Source: Lineus longissimus (Eukaryota; Nemertea; Pilidiophora; Heteronemertea; Lineidae). From it: a stretch of DNA of 64,000 bases. Positions within the stretch are counted from its first letter, which is position 1. Each line of letters opens with the position of its first letter. Below, one piece after another: positions 1-10,805 of this stretch. Both the position numbers and the translations under genes were made by a program. The stretch covers positions 7,564,349-7,628,348 of the forward strand of contig NC_088318.1 of assembly GCF_910592395.1 (NCBI RefSeq). The letters are read 5' to 3'. The notes below the pieces were generated by a model. It saw nothing but the letters and a program-made list of their open reading frames with translations. It was not told the DNA's origin and ran no database searches.

Positions 1-1945
1 TTAACAGCAATGGCTTGGCTTCTGTGAGTGGTAAGGAGAATTGACAGTTTTTTTATGGGAGTAACATTATTGTGTTGCTTAAAACGTCTACTTTTTACTC
101 ATGTAAGAATCGTAGCACTAATAATAACTTCAACTTATTTTCCGGTTATGATAACACAACACGCATCTTCATGATCATGATCTTTCTCAAACTAAGGGAA
201 TGACCTAATCGCCTTGGACGCACAACCTAACCACATATCAATCCGCCCCGACGATCGACACATCCATTCGATTCGATAACACTCGATAAAGTTTGATAAA
301 TAACTAGAACTGAGATTTCACAGGAGCACCTGTGAATTCATGACTCCAGGGTTGTTTTGAGGGCGATATTGTAAGAGTTGGTCTTGAGTATGGGGACCTG
401 AAGGTCCGTGTGAGGCACCTGGGGAGAGAAGACTAGTTAAACGATGGGATCTGACACGGACACTACTATTGATCTCATTATATGAATACCATTTAATTAC
501 AAACAAGTGAAAACAGATCATATCATATTCCTTGGCATAAATTAAAATAGGAGTGCGGGAACAAGGTTTTTTAGCAGGAGAAAAGCGAGAACATTTTGCG
601 CCGTCGTATTCCGATTTGACTGGTTAGTGGTGAAATCTGCTTTTAATTTTACAAATTAACATATTCGTTTTTCTAGTTCTAACGTTGTCTGAATTAAAGA
701 TGCTTTCCCAATGCTTGACTGGTCTGGCAAGAGGCATTGCCAGGAAAACGTGACGTCATTTTGGCCATTCTTCTTACCGCACGCCCTCCCTCTCCGTAAA
801 ACTTCCTGACATGGTGTGAAGTGGGAGGGCGCACAATGGGAACCACACTGCCGCGATGTTAATAGTTTCTATTTATAGAATTCAGCGGCAGAGATTTTAA
901 GCACGGCAAAAGTAGATTAACTCGGCTAATCTCAATGGATTTTACCCAGGAATGTTTTCAAGGCGAGAGAAACATCTGCTTTAAGTACTGCGCTTATTAG
1001 ATTTCATGTTCATGCCGAAGATTGGCCTAAAACGTGGACGAAAAGAGTGCATTATCGAGTGTTGGAGAGGTCACGTGATTGGACGAGAAACCTGAACAAA
1101 GTTTTCGTGCTTTTAGCTGTCAACATCAATGGCTATAATATACTCCTGCAGAATAGTAGAACTAATAGAACTAATTTCCGAAGCTTCCAATAGTTTGAAC
1201 ACAAATCAGAACATCACCCGTCAGCTGGACTCAGATCTGCATAAATTACGATAAATAATGAGGTCGTCGCTTCAATTTCGCAAAGAAAGTTGACTCCATT
1301 CGAAGGTTGTTTTGACCAAATTACGTTGAACTCATCGTTATAAGGGCATTTGAACACATTCTCGTTGATCTTTTCTATAAACGTGTGAAGTTTCGTACCA
1401 AAATACGTTTCCGTAATGGCTTAAAAAAGAAATTTGTCACTTACAAAATCATCGCTCCGGTAGAAATAAAAAGGTCACCGCCATTTTCTTGATGATAGTA
1501 CTCCAGGTAACCTCGGCGGGAAATTTAAAGCGGAATCATCCGGGGTCAAACAACAGTTTTGCTTACTACCGCCAACTGGTGATATAAATCGACACTAATC
1601 TATTTTATATCAAAACTTCTGTATCATGAAGACCTTTATAACTTTATTTCAAACTTTTATCTGCTGGAATAGAGCGTCAAAAAATTGTTTTTTCATTTAC
1701 GCATTTTTCCCCCTGGGGAGCTGAATTTGAGTCGAATCGCCCAAATTTTTTTCCGAAAGCAACATTTTCTGCAGTGTTTATAAGCAAGACTAGATTTGAA
1801 GTGCCTCGGTTGTATGATTACAAAATGCCCAACTTTGTCTACAGATGGCTGGATGGAAGGATGGCAGGATGGATGGAAGGAAAGACGGACACCAATCGAA
1901 TAGCTATTTGACTAGCTCCGCTGACTTTGTCAGCTGAGCTAAAAA
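1..1945 (+). repeat. Family-2 Helentron-like repeat, right part
   Basis: The right end is clear: a (GGAT)-type microsatellite at about 1846-1885, then a hairpin and the terminal string cagctgagctaaaaa ending near 1945, the same ending as copies at 16572, 36249 and 42865. Bases 20-130 resemble 15515-15610 and 45865-45960, and 1518-1690 resembles 20930-21085. The stretch between (about 130-1500) looks unique and shows no gene, so it may be an insertion or captured DNA. The left end is not in the window or not recognisable. Confidence 0.55.
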
Positions 1946-3866
1946 TTCGTATGGAGTGTAGTGCTGCTGTAAGATTTGCAACTTTCTGTTATGACATTTC
2001 TTAGAAATTCGAAGACCATGCAAACAAGTACATGTAGTCAATTAATTCTAACTTGGTGTACGGGCCTAAAGGAGATATTATTAAATATCGAGATTTTCAC
2101 GTGATTTTTACTTTGTCAGATTGTTGCCATTATTAATGAATAGACCTATATATTAAATATTCTTTCGTCATCTTTTGATGCCGGCCAACTGGCAAAGTTA
2201 AAATGTAACCAACAACATCATTTCAATATGTTTTTGATCTCATATTCGCCTAAGTCGACAAACGTTTTGAACGAATGAGTGTTAGAAAAAGGTCTTTGAA
2301 GAAAAGGGCAAGTTATCAAAATAGCGCAAGGAAATGATATTTTGGAATAATCATATTTTCATGATATTTCTAAACTGACCTTTTTATTTGGACAGTTTAG
2401 TGATCGTTTAACATTACTGGACACGCAATTGTTAACGCTTCCATGCCAACGTTATGTCGCTTATACATGAACTTGCTTTATACTTTTATATGACTGAAGA
2501 TCATTACCAGCAATGGCAGGCCTAGCACACTCTGTTTTGAATAGAGGGAGACTCCATCATTCCTATTGTTTGAGATTGGACAGGTGTGAATTAATCTGCC
2601 AATTAGCCTCCTGTGCATTGGTGCATGCAAACACTAAAATGTTTGGTTTTTGCTAATTTAGGGTCAAATAAATCAGCCAAAAGTTTTGAAAGCTTCATTT
2701 TCCATTAGGCTTGCCAGGACCAATTAAGCAGGTGCACTAATTGGCTTGATTGGCTAGGCCCGCAATAGCTGGTAATGATATAAGGCAAGTAGAAAGCTGA
2801 CATGGAGTTTCGTGCCAATCATCTATTAGTTTCAAATATAAACCAGAAAATGTCCAAGCCACCACAAAAACATTTCGTGCTCTGAACTTTCCAACGTTAA
2901 ATACGGGAAATATCCTGAAGACTTTAAGTTGGAATATTTTTTGGGTTTCAAAGTTTTTGACTATATCTAAACCGAACATGCTTTCTCTTGTCAACGAAGT
3001 TTAGTGCAGCAAACTGCAGAATTGCAAATTCCATGGAATGTTTTTCTTAGCGTTTTATTGGATTGTAAAGCATTCACTTGGTTTTGAAAAGGGCCATCAA
3101 TGTCACACCATGAGAAAGATTTACAACATATTTGTCAACGTAACTGTGGAGTAATTAGGGACACCATTCCAAAGAAGGGATGTGGGCCGTTTATTGAGAA
3201 TATTCGAATGGTTCATTTCGTGTATTTCTTTGACTGGGGTAACAATGGCCGATACAAAAATGTCCAAAACTAAAAATCATGACTTTGAAACGAAAAAAAA
3301 GTCCCAACTTTAAGTCTTAACGGCACTTCCCTTTTGCGTATTTTAAAGTGAAAATTTCAGAACTTGATGGAGTTATTGTCGGCCTAAACCTTTTCTGGTT
3401 TTTGTTTGAACAGGATGGATGATTCCACACAAATTCATGTATTTATTCTACTTGCTTCATTTGCAATACTCGGTCCTCAGTGATATTGGGTCATAAAGGC
3501 AAAGTACCCTGCGTATCGAGGCTTTAACCCTTAAAAGGCCGATTTTATACAGAAATAAAACTTTGGGCATGACTCACTGGAGGGGCAATGTATCAAACTG
3601 GCAGCATACCCTTTGGAAGTGCCCCACATATGAGCGATTAAAATCGGCTGCAACGATAATAGCTCGTTTGCGGCGGTCATCGCAGGTTGCATCGACTTAC
3701 CTCCATCACCTCCGGTCATACAACAGAAGAAATACGAGTAATCTTCATCTACGAGTATCAATATAAACAGTAATCACAACATATAGTATTGTTGTAAAAA
3801 GGATTAGTATGTCATGAAACTATTCCATTGATATCACTGTATTATAATCTTAAACTTTAACATGTA
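1946..3866. other. No gene seen
   Basis: AT-rich sequence with only short open frames on both strands that lack recognisable domains or convincing splice sites. No tandem repeats or terminal inverted repeats were spotted. Confidence 0.5.
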
Positions 3867-3992
3867 TAAAGCCCGTTACACACGCGGGACTTCTCACCAA
3901 CTTAGTTGGAATTTTAATTCATAACAGGAATCCAGACCAGGTAACTGATACTTTGCCCGACTGGTTGGAGTTGCTGGCTGCACTACCGACTT

Positions 3993-4458
3993 TGTTGGTG
4001 ACCCAATTTTATTTTCTAAACCTCACTATTTATTTCTGTGCTGCCATCTAGCCATAAACTTTCAAACTTTAAAAGGTGTGTGTCATGCTGAGCATGCTCA
4101 GGCAGTTGCAATCCGGCCACCATCTTTGAAAGTTCCTTATTTTACAATCTCCACAAAAACATCAAATTTATATGGTTTCAACCATACTTTCCCCACTATT
4201 AAATACCAACAACTTGTAAGTATATATTTCTAAACCAACAAAGGTCAAAATAGTCAAAAAAGACAAATCCAAAAGAGGTTAAAACCACCAACATTGTCAC
4301 TTGTCCCACTTCATCATGCACTAACTCCATCTTTAGTGCATTCCACATGTAAATTTTCTATTTTTCCATCCAAGTATTGTCAATACAATATTATCAAAAC
4401 TATTTCTTCTTTTTCTTGTATCAGTTGTGCCTGTCACGCACAAAAAAGTATTTAATAG
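3993..4458 (+). repeat. 5' LTR of BEL element (at least this part)
   Basis: This segment begins TGTTGGTGACC directly after the gactt target duplication. Bases 3993-4206 recur in direct orientation at 12273-12486, and the whole of 3993-4458 recurs in inverted orientation at 12476-12941 with no length difference. The true LTR probably extends further right toward the leader before 4772, but that part has no second copy in the window to define its end. Confidence 0.8.
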
Positions 4459-4499
4459 GAAAGTTTTCTACCATTTCATATATTTTTATAAAATGTTTT

Positions 4500-4616
4500 G
4501 AGCACGGTGCATACATTAGTGTGCATTTGTGTATACGCATGTACATTGCTGTGTGCATTCTTGTACATTGTTGTGTACATCCATGTACATTTGCGTACAG
4601 CCTTGTGTTTATGTAC
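4500..4616 (+). repeat. TGTACAT-rich degenerate tandem tract in BEL leader
   Basis: Degenerate short repeats built on tgtacat and gtgcat lie between the recognised LTR part and the gag start. They fall within the 5' LTR or leader of the BEL element. Confidence 0.5.
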
Positions 4617-4771
4617 AGGGTCAACTAAATTTATCTAAATTACTGAAGTGTGGCAAGTGACATTCTTTTGCATTGGGCACCCCATAATTATAAAACCAAA
4701 TTACCATTTAATTATTTCCCCGGTACCGAATTGCAACTCATTCGTGACGTCACTGTCGTCAATCAACAACC

Positions 4772-7378
4772 ATGGCGGAACAAGAGATGATGTCACGAAT
4801 TAAAAAGCTTCGATCTACGAATGCGGCAAATCTGACAAAACGGTGCAACAAAGCAATACGTGCTATTGAGGAGCAACGTTCCAAAGCCACTTTGAGGGAC
4901 TGTGCCGAAATTGTTCAAGCCGATTTAGACACCCTGAAGGGAACACAAGAACTTTATTTGTCGCTACTGACAACACCGTCTGACGTCCAAAAAGCGGAAG
5001 ACTGGATGAAGGACAGATTTGAACATGCTTGTCAAATTATGCGTGATATCTCAACCCAATTGTTATCTGATGACCTTCAATCTCACACCACCGCTGGTAC
5101 CAGTGACCTGTCTGAATCTGTCTCGTCGCATCACAGCCTTGGTAAGCCTTACGAGACAACTCGGGACCAACTTCAGAGGGACATTCGAATCGTCCACAAA
5201 CAAGCGTCCATAAAGGCAGAGATGAATGCCTCCAGACTACGAGAAGAGGTAGAGCTGGGAAAGGTGAAACAAAAGGAGATTGAAGATTGGTTGAAGGAAC
5301 ACAAACCACCACCAGACGTCCGACCGAAGACAGCCGTGCAAGCTACAGAAGTTACCGCAGCAGCGATGATTGCAAAACGGCAACTTGATGACAACACAAC
5401 TACGCGAAAACCAAACCATGTTTCCAAAGTCAAGTGTCCACCAGCAGCTACCGCTACACGTGATCTTGAATCCGCGCATGTGATGTTTAAAGACAAACCT
5501 GACATTCCATACAAAGCATCCGCCATTAGAAATCAAACTGCGCCAGTCTCTAGGTATTTCACACCCAGTGCAGCACATTATGTTACGCCAGGCTTTGAAT
5601 ATCGTGCCATGTCTGATGGAGTCAACCGACCTGATGTGAAGAAAACTGAGCTAGATCCTGAATCACCCGCATGGGAGCCGCGACCACCAATCGATGAGTG
5701 GATTGACAAATTGGTACCTGGACAGGAGACGGTGCTGCCAAAGCAGAAGACAACTCAACATGAGGATCCTATGTTGGCAGCATTGGTAAAACTAGAGAGT
5801 GACCGAGGTCTACCCGCTACCCAGATTTCTGTCTTCGATGGCACTGCCCTCTTATGGCCAAAGTTCGTTGAGCAGTTTTATACTCAAGTGCACTGTAAGC
5901 CTGGGATCGATGATGCGCGCCGCATGGATCTGTTACAGTCACATGTTTCCAAGGACGCACTAACGATGATCAGAGGGATAGGATACAGCGGTCGATGCTA
6001 TGCTGATGCATTGAAAGAACTAAAGAGAGCCTTTGGTCACCGGAACCAAGTCGCGCGCGCATATCTTGATTTAATTACCACTGGAAACACCATACCATCA
6101 AGGAATTCTATTGCGCTGCGCCAGTTCTTCGTCGATATCAGAGACTGCATAATAACATTAACTCAGTTGAACTATACCAGTGATATGCAAGGAACTGATC
6201 TACTTCTGAGAGTGTCAAGACGCATCCCAGTTGATCGCATCCGATTTTGGAACCGCCACGTATCCGGGATCTCCAAGAACAGGGAAATATCCATACTTGA
6301 CCTGCGCAACTGGTTGAAGGAATGTGTGGATACAGAATTCAACCCATACTCCGTCAAGTTAGAAACCTCCAAAGGAAAGACTCCAGCCACAGCTTGCTCA
6401 TACAACACTGCCTTTCAGAAAACAAAGGAAAAGTCTGAGAAGTCACGAAAAGGAGCCGGGACAAAGGAAAAGCCTAAAAAGTCCAGTGGTGTAGCCAAGC
6501 AGCCAGAGAAGTCCTATAATGGAACCAGAGATGCAGATAATCCAAAGAAAGCTGTACCAAAAGAAGGCGACAAGAAACCAATCTCATGTCCACTCTGTAA
6601 AGAACCGCACAGACTCTATCGTTGTTTCCTGTTTGTAAACAAAAGGCCGCATGAGAGAAGCAAGATTGCTGAGGACAGCAAAATCTGTCTGAACTGTCTG
6701 CATTCAAACCATGAACTTAGTCAATGTTTATCAAACCTGCGTTGCCGCGAACCAGGATGTCAGGAAAAACATCATACTCTCCTCCATCCCGATGACAAGG
6801 ATCCTAAGAACAACTACGCCAACATTGCTGAAAAAGGTAGCCGAAAGAGTCTGTCGCACGCATATTTTCAACTCGTCCGAGTCAATGTGAGCGGTAGAAA
6901 CGGAAGATGCATTCCCACCGTGGCTATGTTGGACTCTGCCAGTGAAATCACCGTCATACATCAACAATTAGCGCAAGATCTTGGGTTGAAAGGCAAGACG
7001 AAGAAACTCACCATCAAAACTCTGAATGCGGAATCATCATCCAAGTCGCAGACCGTGTCATTTACTATGAGGGCCGCCGGTGAGGAATCAGCACAAGTAT
7101 TGAATGTCAGCGATGCATGGACGGTTGATATTGATGCCTTCAAATGTCCTCCTCAGCAAATATCTACATCTTGGGATCATATCCAGGGACTTGGGCTGAC
7201 CGACATTGATGCGTCAGAGGTGCAGTTATTGATTGGCACACGTCCAGACCGATACCAGGATGGGAGACGAAACCGAGCCAATAGCAGTGAAAACTCCACT
7301 TGGATGGATGCTGATGGGGATGTCAAAGACTCAAGATTCACACAAAGCCGTGGCAAACATCAATTTCATCACCAGTAG
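4772..7378 (+). CDS. BEL/Pao gag and aspartic protease frame
   Basis: This 868-codon frame encodes the structural part of the retrotransposon. The ATG at 4772 sits in a strong context (aaccATGGCGG). Residues about 1-200 are charged and helix-prone. A DUF1759-type gag domain begins near residue 355 (FDGTALLWPKFVEQF) and runs to about 520, followed by a lysine-rich linker. Cysteine/histidine zinc-binding motifs lie at about 606-680 (CPLCKEPHRLYRC, then CLNCLHSNH). A retropepsin-like domain follows near 720, where the core reads LDSASE rather than the usual LDSGS, a possible weakening of the active site. The protease end and the pol start lie in different frames: the next frame begins at 7233 and is shifted by +1. 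BEL elements usually have one continuous gag-pol frame, so this is probably an inactivating one-base indel near 7240-7255, though a programmed shift is not excluded. Confidence 0.9.
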   Translation: MAEQEMMSRIKKLRSTNAANLTKRCNKAIRAIEEQRSKATLRDCAEIVQADLDTLKGTQELYLSLLTTPSDVQKAEDWMKDRFEHACQIMRDISTQLLSDDLQSHTTAGTSDLSESVSSHHSLGKPYETTRDQLQRDIRIVHKQASIKAEMNASRLREEVELGKVKQKEIEDWLKEHKPPPDVRPKTAVQATEVTAAAMIAKRQLDDNTTTRKPNHVSKVKCPPAATATRDLESAHVMFKDKPDIPYKASAIRNQTAPVSRYFTPSAAHYVTPGFEYRAMSDGVNRPDVKKTELDPESPAWEPRPPIDEWIDKLVPGQETVLPKQKTTQHEDPMLAALVKLESDRGLPATQISVFDGTALLWPKFVEQFYTQVHCKPGIDDARRMDLLQSHVSKDALTMIRGIGYSGRCYADALKELKRAFGHRNQVARAYLDLITTGNTIPSRNSIALRQFFVDIRDCIITLTQLNYTSDMQGTDLLLRVSRRIPVDRIRFWNRHVSGISKNREISILDLRNWLKECVDTEFNPYSVKLETSKGKTPATACSYNTAFQKTKEKSEKSRKGAGTKEKPKKSSGVAKQPEKSYNGTRDADNPKKAVPKEGDKKPISCPLCKEPHRLYRCFLFVNKRPHERSKIAEDSKICLNCLHSNHELSQCLSNLRCREPGCQEKHHTLLHPDDKDPKNNYANIAEKGSRKSLSHAYFQLVRVNVSGRNGRCIPTVAMLDSASEITVIHQQLAQDLGLKGKTKKLTIKTLNAESSSKSQTVSFTMRAAGEESAQVLNVSDAWTVDIDAFKCPPQQISTSWDHIQGLGLTDIDASEVQLLIGTRPDRYQDGRRNRANSSENSTWMDADGDVKDSRFTQSRGKHQFHHQ

Positions 7379-10300
7379 AGACCAACAGCTACATCAAGAC
7401 ATCGAGAAGTTTTGGCAGACAGAATCCTTTGGCGTCGCCTTCACAACTGAAACTCCACTTTCTGCAGAAGACAAGAGAGCTACTAAAATCCTTGAAGAGA
7501 CTACTCATCTCGTAGATGGCCATTACGAAGTCGGAATGTTATGGAAGGATCCTGATGCTGTTCTACCAAACAACAAACATATCGCTGTTCGCCGATACCA
7601 TCTGTTAGAAAAGCGCATGAAGAAAGACTCTGAATTTAAATCTCTGTACGCTGATACGTTGAATGGTTACATTGAAAAGGGATTTGCCAGGAAGCTGTCA
7701 GTCATCGAGGCCGAGAAGATTTCACCAAAGACTTGGTACATTCCACATCACGGCGTCATGAATTCGAACAAACCAGGCAAAATACGAGTGGTATTTGACG
7801 CAGCTGCAACCTGCCAAGGCACCTCTCTCAACCTCAACTTGATGACTGGACCGGACCTGCTCAACGGCCTATTTGGAATCCTTCAACGCTTCAGACTGTA
7901 CCGCATAGCCATGTGTGCCGACGTCGAAGGGATGTTCCACATGGTAAGAGTGCCAGAGACTACAGATGCAGACGCCTTGCGATTCATTTGGAAAAGCGAC
8001 ATTGATGCTCCAGGGCCTCCAGAATCCTACAAGATGTTAGTCCATATATTCGGCGCCACCGATTCTCCAACCTGTGCCAACTATGCTCTACAGAGAAGTG
8101 CCAAGGACAGCCGAGACCAGTACAGCCAACCAGCCGTTGACACAGTCCTTCGCTCCTTCTATGTTGATGACGTCGCAAAATCCGTTGATTCCGTACCAAT
8201 AGCCGTTCCACTCGCCAAAGAGGTAGTCAATATACTAAAAGGGGGAGGCTTCAGGCTGCATAAATGGATCTCCAATAGCATGGAATTTCTACAGCACATC
8301 GAAGAGTCTGAGCGATCGATTCAAGACCTTGAATTTGCGGCAAAAGAGTCGAGTAACATACAGCGAACATTAGGCCTGAAATGGGACATCAAGAAGGATA
8401 TCTTCATCTTCAAGTGCCAACCCAAAGACAACCCACTTACCAAGAGAGGCATCGTGAGCACCGTCAGCTCGATCTTTGATCCGTGCGGATATCTGGCTCC
8501 ATTTATAATACGCGCAAAGATCTTTGTACAAGAATTATGGAGGAGCGGATTGTCCTGGGACGAGCCACTGACAGAAGAGTTGTCTACCAAATGGAGCAGC
8601 TGGTTACAAGATTTGCAGCAGTTATCATCTTTCAAGTTGCCGAGACATCACTTGAACTTCTCACCGCGGGTTGAAGATATCCAGATACACGTTTTCTCTG
8701 ATGCATCTGAAGCTGGATTCGGAGCAGTCGCCTACCTGAGGTACACGGCCGAAAATGAACAACCAACCTCGTCGCTGTTAGCTGCAAAAACCAGAGTCGC
8801 GCCGATAAAACCTGTTTTGTCGATCCCAAGACTTGAGCTTCAAGGGGCACTACTCGCTGCGAGACTGGTAAAATCACTAAAGAAAGAGCTGGATCTAGCA
8901 ATCACAACCTCAACCTACTGGACAGATTCAACTACCGTCCTGAGATACTTAAAAAACGAAACCAAACGCTTCAAGTCATTCGTCGCGAATAGGATCTCAG
9001 AGATTTTGGAAACAACTCAACCAGAACAATGGCGATATGTTCCAACCAACTTGAATCCTGCAGATTGCTGTTCGCGTGGCGTCAAGGCATCAACCCTCTG
9101 TAATGATCAACAATGGCAGGAGGGACCCGTATTTCTACAACGCAAAGTTGAAGATTGGCCAAACCTGGACAACAACGATAGCCTGCAGGGAGTTACAGCA
9201 GATGATCCAGAAGTGAAAAAGATCGAAAACAAGTCCGTGAATGCCGTCACTGCCAAGGGAGATGACAACAAGGCTACACCAACGACGCTAGATCTTACTT
9301 GCTTACTGGATCCGTCGCATTTCTCCTCATGGAACAGACTCATCAGAAAAACTGCCTGGCTGAACCGAGCGATATGCAATTTCACCTCCGTCGTTCCGCG
9401 TCTTGCATCAAGAGTCGTCAGATCTCCAAGTATAAAGGCTGCTGAATACCAAGAAGCTGTAGAGTTCTGGATCCGTACTGCGCAACAAGACCGGTTCCGA
9501 GATGAGATAGCCAGCCTCAGAAATCACGAAGCATTGCCGCCGAAAAGTAAACTCGGCCAGCTGATGCCTATCTTTGATGAAACCAACAACTGTCTCCGCG
9601 TCGGGGGTCGTCTCAGAAAGGCTGACATTCCAACCGAAGCCAAGTATCAGTTGATCTTACCTGCCGATCATGCTGTGACGTTGCTGCTCTTCAACGATAC
9701 CCACAGAACCAACTCTCACTGTGGTCGAGAACACCTCTTGGCCATGATGAGGCAACGGTACTGGCCTGTTAACGCTAGAGTTTTGGCGAAGAAAACAATC
9801 CGATCCTGCTTGCTGTGTTGGAGACGCTACGTACAACCAATCGTTCCGAGAATGGCTGATCTCCCTAAATGCCGCCTATCCGTCACAGCCGGGCCATTCT
9901 ACCATACTGGTTTGGATTACTTCGGACCCATGATGATAAAAGTTCGGAGATCGACGTCAGTCAAGAGATGGGGTTGTCTCTTCACCTGCCTGGGAACCCG
10001 AGCCGTCCACATTGAACTTGCCGAGTCCCTTGAAACCGACGACTTCATCCTCTGTCTCCGTCGATTCATTGGTAGGAGAGGACATCCAAAGACAATCCAT
10101 AGCGATAACGGTACCAACTTCCGTGGGGCTGACAATGAGCTGAAGAACTGCCTACTCAAGCTGCGCCAGTCTAAGGTCCAAGAGTTCCTCTCTCCCCTCG
10201 GTGTGGAATGGATATTCAACCCTCCAGCCAGTCCACACATGGGCGGGAGTTGGGAAAGTCTTGTGAAGTCCGTCAAAGCCGCCTTGAAAGCCGTCCTGCC

Positions 10301-10805
10301 GAAACATCAACTAGCTGAATCCGTCCTAAGAACAGCTCTCGTCGAAGTTGAAGCCGTAGTCAACAGCCGCCCATTGACCCACAATAGCAGCGAACCAGAT
10401 GATCTGACAGCATTGACTCCGAATCACTTCATCATTGGTCGGGCCGTCAACGTCGCCGCTCCTGATGTCGTGGTGGATCGTGAAATCGATAGCAGAAAAA
10501 GATGGCGTCAAGCTCAAGTGATTGCCGACCACGTTTGCCGAAGATGGGTCAAGGAATATCTACCTACCCTGACTGTCCGACGTAAATGGTTGAAGGAGGA
10601 ACGCAGCCTAGCTCCTAATGATCTCGTTATCGTCCAAAACGATCATCTACCTCGTGGCAGTTGGGAAATGGCTAGAGTGCTCGACATTTACCCAGGGGAT
10701 GATGGGAGAGTCCGATCGGTGTTGCTGAAATCTGCGAAGTCTACCTATGTGAGGCCGGTGTCCAGGATCTGCTTACTCGAGGAAAACGTCAATGATGAAC
10801 ATTAG
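7233..10805 (+). CDS. BEL/Pao pol: RT, RNase H, integrase
   Basis: This frame carries the replication and integration enzymes. It starts inside the end of the protease region (ePIAVKTPLGW near residue 20 is the usual BEL linker), so its first ATG is not a natural start. Reverse transcriptase shows CADVEGMFHM and the catalytic FYVDD box near residue 310. A Peptidase_A17-type BEL segment (DPCGYLAPF) follows at about 415. The RNase H core VFSDASEAG is near 487. The integrase zinc finger (H..H, then C..C in SCLLC) is at about 830-865, and the catalytic core includes HSDNGTNFRG near 955 and GGSWESL near 1006. The C-terminal DUF5641-type region ends the protein. The frame is uninterrupted over 1190 codons, which agrees with recent insertion. 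Confidence 0.93.
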   Translation: MAHVQTDTRMGDETEPIAVKTPLGWMLMGMSKTQDSHKAVANINFITSRDQQLHQDIEKFWQTESFGVAFTTETPLSAEDKRATKILEETTHLVDGHYEVGMLWKDPDAVLPNNKHIAVRRYHLLEKRMKKDSEFKSLYADTLNGYIEKGFARKLSVIEAEKISPKTWYIPHHGVMNSNKPGKIRVVFDAAATCQGTSLNLNLMTGPDLLNGLFGILQRFRLYRIAMCADVEGMFHMVRVPETTDADALRFIWKSDIDAPGPPESYKMLVHIFGATDSPTCANYALQRSAKDSRDQYSQPAVDTVLRSFYVDDVAKSVDSVPIAVPLAKEVVNILKGGGFRLHKWISNSMEFLQHIEESERSIQDLEFAAKESSNIQRTLGLKWDIKKDIFIFKCQPKDNPLTKRGIVSTVSSIFDPCGYLAPFIIRAKIFVQELWRSGLSWDEPLTEELSTKWSSWLQDLQQLSSFKLPRHHLNFSPRVEDIQIHVFSDASEAGFGAVAYLRYTAENEQPTSSLLAAKTRVAPIKPVLSIPRLELQGALLAARLVKSLKKELDLAITTSTYWTDSTTVLRYLKNETKRFKSFVANRISEILETTQPEQWRYVPTNLNPADCCSRGVKASTLCNDQQWQEGPVFLQRKVEDWPNLDNNDSLQGVTADDPEVKKIENKSVNAVTAKGDDNKATPTTLDLTCLLDPSHFSSWNRLIRKTAWLNRAICNFTSVVPRLASRVVRSPSIKAAEYQEAVEFWIRTAQQDRFRDEIASLRNHEALPPKSKLGQLMPIFDETNNCLRVGGRLRKADIPTEAKYQLILPADHAVTLLLFNDTHRTNSHCGREHLLAMMRQRYWPVNARVLAKKTIRSCLLCWRRYVQPIVPRMADLPKCRLSVTAGPFYHTGLDYFGPMMIKVRRSTSVKRWGCLFTCLGTRAVHIELAESLETDDFILCLRRFIGRRGHPKTIHSDNGTNFRGADNELKNCLLKLRQSKVQEFLSPLGVEWIFNPPASPHMGGSWESLVKSVKAALKAVLPKHQLAESVLRTALVEVEAVVNSRPLTHNSSEPDDLTALTPNHFIIGRAVNVAAPDVVVDREIDSRKRWRQAQVIADHVCRRWVKEYLPTLTVRRKWLKEERSLAPNDLVIVQNDHLPRGSWEMARVLDIYPGDDGRVRSVLLKSAKSTYVRPVSRICLLEENVNDEH

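Noticed and set aside
4377-4628. Overlapping frames on both strands in the BEL leader
   Set aside because: They are produced by the TGTACAT-rich tract and are not conserved coding sequence.
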